Origin: Burkholderia cepacia ATCC 25416
Lineage (GTDB): Bacteria; Pseudomonadota; Gammaproteobacteria; Burkholderiales; Burkholderiaceae
Direction: 5' to 3'
Assembly (NCBI RefSeq): GCF_001411495.1
Contig: NZ_CP012981.1
Coordinates: 496,001-560,000, forward strand
Length of the DNA stretch: 64,000 nucleotides
A program made the position numbers and the translations under genes. This document shows, one piece after another, positions 58,389-64,000 of the stretch. The notes beneath the pieces are model-generated. The model was given only the letters and a program-made list of their open reading frames with translations, was not told where the DNA came from and searched no databases. The first letter of the stretch is position 1, and every line of letters starts with the position of its first letter.

Positions 58389-59066
58389 ATGAAAACCGCA
58401 TTGATCGTCGGTGCATCGCGCGGCCTCGGCCGCGAATTCGTCCGGCAATACCGGCGCGACGGCTGGAACGTGATCGCCACCGCGCGCGACGATGCCTCGC
58501 TCGACGCGCTGCGCGCGCTCGGCGCGCAAGCACATGCGCTCGACATCACGCAGCCCGAGCAGATCGCGGCGCTCGGCTGGAAGCTCGACGGCGAGCGGCT
58601 CGATGCGGCCGTGCTGGTGTCGGGCGTCTACGGGCCGCGCACCGAGGGCGTCGAGACGATCACCGCCGAGGATTTCGACGCGGTGATGCATACGAACGTG
58701 CGCGGGCCGATGCAGCTGCTGCCGATCCTGCTGCCGCTCGTCGAGGACGCACGCGGCGTGCTCGCCGTCGTGTCGAGCCGGATGGGCAGCATCGCCGAGG
58801 CGACCGGCACGACCGGCTGGCTGTACCGCGCGAGCAAGGCCGCGCTGAACGACGTGCTGCGCATCGCGTCGCTGCAGACGCGCCACGCCGCGTGCATCTC
58901 GCTCCATCCCGGCTGGGTGCGCACCGACATGGGCGGCGCGCAGGCCGCGATCGATCCGGAAACCAGCGTGACCGGCATGCGCCGCGTGATCGCCGAATCC
59001 GGCGCGGACGTGTCGCAGGCAAACGGCCGTTTCTTCCAGTACGACGGCATCGAGCTGAGCTGGTAG
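58389..59066 (+). CDS. Short-chain dehydrogenase/reductase
   Basis: A 225-residue SDR with the nucleotide motif IVGASRGLGREFVRQY, a GVYG segment in place of the usual NAG, and the catalytic tyrosine-lysine in YRASKAALND. It lacks the long C-terminal substrate loop, typical of small SDRs related to CsgA/carbonyl reductases. A good AAGGAG ribosome site precedes the ATG. Substrate unknown. Confidence 0.9.
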   Translation: MKTALIVGASRGLGREFVRQYRRDGWNVIATARDDASLDALRALGAQAHALDITQPEQIAALGWKLDGERLDAAVLVSGVYGPRTEGVETITAEDFDAVMHTNVRGPMQLLPILLPLVEDARGVLAVVSSRMGSIAEATGTTGWLYRASKAALNDVLRIASLQTRHAACISLHPGWVRTDMGGAQAAIDPETSVTGMRRVIAESGADVSQANGRFFQYDGIELSW

Positions 59067-59103
59067 TCAGCCGACAACCAGACGTCGTTAATTCCCGTTT
59101 CGC

Positions 59104-59541
59104 ATGATTTTGAACCGACCTGACGCGTGCCCGTGCGGCGGCGCGTCCCCCGCTCCCGCCGGCAAAGCGCCGGCGCCCCGCTATGCGGCCTGCTGCGGCC
59201 GCTTCATCGACGGCGGCGAAGCCGCGCCGAGCGCACTCGAGTTGATGCGTTCGCGGTACAGCGCGTACGTGCTCGGCGCGACCGACTACCTGCGCGCGAC
59301 GTGGGCCGCGCGCACCTGCCCGCCCGATCTCGACACCGACCCCGAAGCGCCCGACGCGCCGCGCTGGCTCGGCCTCGCGGTCAAACGCCACGCGCCGCTC
59401 GACGAACGGCACGCGGAGGTCGAATTCGTGGCCCGCTACAAGATCGGCGGACGCGCTTACCGGCTCCACGAGACGAGCCGCTTCGAGCGCGACGAACACG
59501 GTTTCTGGCGTTACGTCGACGGCGAAGTAAGTGAACGTTGA
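59104..59541 (+). CDS. YchJ family protein (SEC-C-type zinc motif)
   Basis: A 145-residue protein with the N-terminal YchJ motif: CPCGG, then CCGRFIDG, four cysteines that can hold zinc, followed by an NTF2-like domain (ALELMRSRYSAYVLGATDYL, VEFVARYKIGGRAYRLHETSRFERD). The function is unknown; SEC-C motifs often bind ribosomes or SecA-type partners. Confidence 0.9.
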   Translation: MILNRPDACPCGGASPAPAGKAPAPRYAACCGRFIDGGEAAPSALELMRSRYSAYVLGATDYLRATWAARTCPPDLDTDPEAPDAPRWLGLAVKRHAPLDERHAEVEFVARYKIGGRAYRLHETSRFERDEHGFWRYVDGEVSER

Positions 59542-59579
59542 CAAATAGTTGCTGTGTCAGACGCCGGGTAATTCCCGCA

Positions 59580-59609
59580 TTGCACAACCTGAATTTGTCG
59601 GGCTAGGAT
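59580..59609 (+). promoter_or_regulatory. Candidate promoter of the secreted hydrolase gene
   Basis: TTGCAC at 59580 and TAGGAT at 59604 are 18 bp apart. The ATG follows 40 nt later at 59649. Confidence 0.45.
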
Positions 59610-59648
59610 GACCCTCAGATCAGTCATGTTGCATGGCAGGGCTTACGA

Positions 59649-60926
59649 ATGGCGTTCAGCAAGGTATTGGTGGGATGGATGGCGGCCTGCGCGCTGTCGG
59701 CCGCTCAGGCCGGTACGCTGTCGAACGCCAATACGGGGACGGGCGCCGGCGCCAGCGGGTCGCTCGCCCATGCCGAACGCTTCGACTACGGCGATTCGAA
59801 CCTGCCGCAGGTCGCCGCCGACCTGAACGAACAGATCCTCCGCATTCCGGCCGACGCATCGGGCGCCGTCACGCTCGAGGCGACGCTCTTCAAGCCGAAC
59901 GGCCCCGGCCCGTTCCCGCTCGTCGTCTTCAACCACGGCAAGAACACCGGCGATCTCCATCTGCAGCCGCGCAGCCGGCCGCTCGCGTTCGCGCGCGAAT
60001 TCGTGCGCCGCGGCTATGCAGTGATCGCGCCGAACCGCCAGGGCTTCGCGGGCTCGGACGGCACGTACCAGCAGGAAGGCTGCAACGTCGGCAAGAACGG
60101 CCTCGCGCAGGCGGCCGACGTCGACGCGACGGTGCGCTACATGTCGCGCCAGCCGTATGTCGATGCGTCGCGCATCGTCGTCGCCGGCACGTCGCACGGC
60201 GGCCTCGTATCGGTCGCGTACGGCACCGAAGCCGCACCGGGCGTGCGCGGCATCATCAACTTCTCCGGCGGGCTGCGCCAGGACCTCTGCGACGGCTGGC
60301 AGCGCAACCTCGTCGACGCGTTCGACCAGTACGGCGCGCACACGGCCGTGCGGTCGCTGTGGCTGTACGGCGACAACGATTCGGTGTGGACGCCCGGGCT
60401 CGTCGCGCAGATGCACGACGCGTACGTATCGCACGGCACGCAGGCCCAGTTCATCGATTTCGGCCGCTACAAGGACGACGCGCACCGGCTGATCGTCGAT
60501 CGCGACGGCGTGCCCGTGTGGTGGCCGGCCGTCAACGCGTTCCTCGCGCAGCTGAACCTGCCGACCTCGGTACGCTACGCGGTCGCGAACCCGCACGAGC
60601 CGAAAGCCACCGGCTACGCGTCGATCGATGCGGTCAACGCGGTGCCGTATGTCGACGAAGCCGGCCGTGAAGGCTATCGCCGCTTCCTGAACCAGCATCC
60701 GAGCCGCGCGTTCGCGGTATCGTCGGAAGGCGCGTGGTCGTGGGCCGAAGGCGGCGACGACCCGATGGCGCTCGCGCTCGACAACTGCGCGAAGCAGGGT
60801 GCGGGCGCGTGCCGGCTGTATGCGGTCAACGACCGGGTCGTGTGGAACACGAACACACAGACGGCCGACAACGGCGACGCCGGCACGACACGCGATATCG
60901 ATACGCGCGCGCTGGCTTCGCGCTGA
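59649..60926 (+). CDS. Exported alpha/beta hydrolase (dienelactone hydrolase-like)
   Basis: The 425-residue protein has a signal peptide (VGWMAACALSAAQA). The alpha/beta core shows FKPNGPGPFPLVVFNHGKN, the nucleophile elbow GTSHGGLVSVAYG and a later histidine in YKDDAHRLIVDRDG; the acid is probably in WLYGDNDSVW. It is likely an exported esterase or dienelactone-like hydrolase. A single-gene unit. Confidence 0.88.
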   Translation: MAFSKVLVGWMAACALSAAQAGTLSNANTGTGAGASGSLAHAERFDYGDSNLPQVAADLNEQILRIPADASGAVTLEATLFKPNGPGPFPLVVFNHGKNTGDLHLQPRSRPLAFAREFVRRGYAVIAPNRQGFAGSDGTYQQEGCNVGKNGLAQAADVDATVRYMSRQPYVDASRIVVAGTSHGGLVSVAYGTEAAPGVRGIINFSGGLRQDLCDGWQRNLVDAFDQYGAHTAVRSLWLYGDNDSVWTPGLVAQMHDAYVSHGTQAQFIDFGRYKDDAHRLIVDRDGVPVWWPAVNAFLAQLNLPTSVRYAVANPHEPKATGYASIDAVNAVPYVDEAGREGYRRFLNQHPSRAFAVSSEGAWSWAEGGDDPMALALDNCAKQGAGACRLYAVNDRVVWNTNTQTADNGDAGTTRDIDTRALASR

Positions 60927-61411
60927 CGGGCGGCGGCCTTCGCTGCCCCGTTTCGCTTTTCCTTTCCCCCGTTTTTCATCGCTTCGCGCACGCGCTGCAT
61001 GCCGCGTTTGCGTCGGATGCCGCGTACGCCGTTCGCATCGTTTGCCGGCCCGAGCGCGCCCCTCGTCACCGCTTTCAGTCATTCGCCTTCCTGCCACGTT
61101 GGGGCCACAACACCCACCCGATTCGCCCCTTCGCTCCCCGATTTCTCCTCCTGCCGCACCGCCCGCCCCCCGATTTTTTTCAGTTGGGGGGTCTCACTCG
61201 AACGTCGTCATCTGCGGTCATTTCCGGACTTCTGAACCGTACCGTCCCGAGCCGCTCCGATCTGCGCCGAACTCCCGCCCAGCAAGGCTCCGCGGCCTTT
61301 GTAACCGGTAGTGCAACCCGTCGCGGAACACGCTAATCTCAGCGCGTTTCGCTGTCCCGCCGCGCGGCATCCCGTCGATGCCGCGCGGCCGTTTTATCCC
61401 CCGGAGCCGCC
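60927..61411. other. Intergenic region upstream of bioA
   Basis: Nearly 490 bp of C-rich low-complexity sequence. A CCCCCC/GGGGGG hairpin with a T-rich loop lies at 61176-61201. GTGCAA (61311) and TAATCT (61334) are 17 bp apart and could be the bioA promoter. A TTTGTAACC at 61298 resembles half of a BirA operator, without the other half. Confidence 0.45.
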
Positions 61412-62754
61412 TTGAGTACGCCAGCCACCGACGACTGGGTCGCGCGCAGCCTGCGCGCGGTCTGGCATCCCTGCACCCAGATGAAGCACCACGAGCGCCT
61501 GCCGCTCATCCCCGTCGCGCGTGGCGCGGGCGTGTGGCTGTACGACCGTGACGGCCGCCGCTATTTCGACGCGATCAGCTCGTGGTGGGTGAACCTGTTC
61601 GGCCATGCGAACCCGGACATCAACGCGGCGCTGAAGGACCAGCTCGACACGCTCGAGCACGCGATGCTCGCCGGCTGCACGCACGAGCCCGCGATCGAGC
61701 TCGCGGAGCGGCTGCACGCGCTCACCGCGCGCACGCTCGGCCATGCGTTCTTCGCTTCGGACGGCGCGTCGGCCGTCGAGATCGCGCTGAAGATGAGCTT
61801 CCACGCGTGGCGCAACCGCGGCCGCGCGAACAAGCAGGAATTCGTCTGCGTGGCGAACAGCTACCACGGCGAAACGATCGGCGCGCTCGGCGTGACCGAC
61901 GTCGCGCTGTTCAAGGACGCGTACGATCCGCTGATCCGCCATGCGCACGTCGTCGCGTCGCCCGACGCGCGCGGCGCGCTGCCGGGCGAAACGGCCGCCG
62001 ACGTCGCGGGCCGCGCGCTCGCGGACGTGCGGCGCCTGTTCGTCGAGCGCGGCGACCGGATCGCCGCGCTGATCATCGAGCCGCTCGTGCAGTGCGCGGC
62101 CGGCATGGCGATGCACGACCCGTCGTACGTGCGCGGGCTGCGCGCGCTGTGCGACGAATTCGGCGTGCACCTGATCGCCGACGAGATCGCGGTCGGCTGC
62201 GGCCGCACCGGCACCTTCTTCGCGTGCGAGCAGGCCGGCGTCTGGCCCGATTTCCTGTGCCTGTCGAAAGGCATCAGCGGCGGCTACCTGCCGCTATCGC
62301 TCGTGCTCACGCGCGACGACGTGTTCGCCGCGTTCTACGACGACGACACGACGCGCGGCTTCCTGCACTCGCACTCGTACACCGGCAACCCGCTCGCGTG
62401 CCGCGCGGCGGTCGCGACGCTCGACCTCTTCGCACGCGACGACGTGCTCGCGGCGAACGCGCGCAAGTCGGCCACGCTGCGTGCCGCGCTCGCGCCGCTC
62501 GACGCACATCCGCAGGTACGCCACCTGCGCGAGCGCGGCACGCTGTTCGCGTTCGACGTCGCGCTCGACGGCGATGCGGCACGCGGCTTCTCGCGACGCT
62601 TCTTCGAACGCGCGCTGGAACGCGAGCTGCTGCTGCGCCCGATCGGCACGACCGTGTACCTGATGCCGCCGTACGTGATGAGCGACGACGACATCGCGTG
62701 GCTCGCGCAACGCACGCGCGACACGCTCGACGCCACGCTCGCGGAGATCGCACG

Positions 62755-62758
<4 letters not shown>
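61412..62758 (+). CDS. bioA: Adenosylmethionine--8-amino-7-oxononanoate aminotransferase
   Basis: The 448-residue PLP enzyme uses S-adenosylmethionine to aminate 7-keto-8-aminopelargonate in biotin synthesis. The features [27 protein letters not shown], and the PLP lysine Lys286 in [14 protein letters not shown] are present. The start is TTG, with CCGGAG upstream, matching the conserved beginning. The stop overlaps the bioF start by 4 bp (ATGA). Confidence 0.95.

Positions 62759-64000
<1,242 letters not shown>

Noticed and set aside
61298..61345. BirA operator upstream of bioA
   Set aside because: Only a rough half-site (TTTGTAACC) is seen and the BirA in this window lacks a DNA-binding domain.

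Overview
The window is high-GC (roughly two-thirds G+C), densely coded proteobacterial DNA. The gene content and order fit a Burkholderia main chromosome, most likely the Burkholderia cepacia complex: tauABC, lipB-lipA, dacA-dat-ybeD, an MCE lipid transporter operon, birA-coaX, phaM, a split metH, argS-SPOR-dsbA, aceK-can and bioA-bioF. This placement rests on family recognition and gene order, not on a database search. I saw no insertion sequence, prophage, CRISPR array, rRNA or tRNA gene.

Layout. 1-513 (minus): yjcH and the start of actP (acetate uptake), preceded by two copies of a 35-bp hairpin repeat. 704-6461 (minus): a four-gene acyl-CoA operon (fused hydratase/dehydrogenase, two acyl-CoA dehydrogenases, CaiB/BaiF CoA-transferase) resembling pimelate or dicarboxylate beta-oxidation, with a divergent LysR gene (6712-7674) and two palindromes between them. 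7746-9623: a gamma-glutamyltransferase-like protein. 9675-12492 (minus): tauABC. 12540-13305: an AT-rich islet with one NTF2-like gene. 13369-19189: the lipoate and cell-wall cluster lipA, lipB, DUF2917, LysR, ybeD, D-amino-acid aminotransferase and dacA. 19678-22122: a hydrolase, a thioredoxin-like 2Fe-2S ferredoxin and a VanZ-like membrane protein. 22142-25787 (minus): an MCE-type lipid ABC transporter. 26090-29764: a 5'-nucleotidase lipoprotein, a Sel1-repeat protein and a secreted hypothetical protein.

29832-30223 holds exactly 28 uninterrupted 14-bp tandem units immediately upstream of birA-coaX. It is followed by a small membrane protein, the heptose adenylyltransferase rfaE2, a ferritin-like protein, a patatin, phaM, an atypical crotonase, an FAH-family hydrolase with a divergent IclR regulator, and a DUF3108 protein. 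A DUF3567 gene has a structured 5' leader that begins with a boxA-like sequence. metH follows as two same-frame ORFs separated by a single UGA, then DUF1840, argS, a SPOR-domain protein, dsbA, an SDR, a dipeptide-type binding protein, an ABC-F ATPase, an MBL-fold hydrolase, aceK, carbonic anhydrase, a second SDR, a YchJ-family protein, a secreted alpha/beta hydrolase, bioA, and bioF, which runs off the right edge.

Most of the window is housekeeping: cofactor synthesis (lipoate, biotin, CoA, B12-dependent methionine), envelope maintenance, and carbon metabolism around acetyl-CoA (ActP, AceK, beta-oxidation, PHA granules). The features most worth a second look are the 14-bp array with a possibly leaderless birA, the boxA-led leader of the DUF3567 gene, the in-frame split metH, the covarying 35-bp hairpins, the AT-rich islet, and the crotonase lacking both catalytic glutamates. 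I found no clearly undescribed multi-gene system. The DUF3567 leader and the birA array are the strongest candidates for undescribed regulation.
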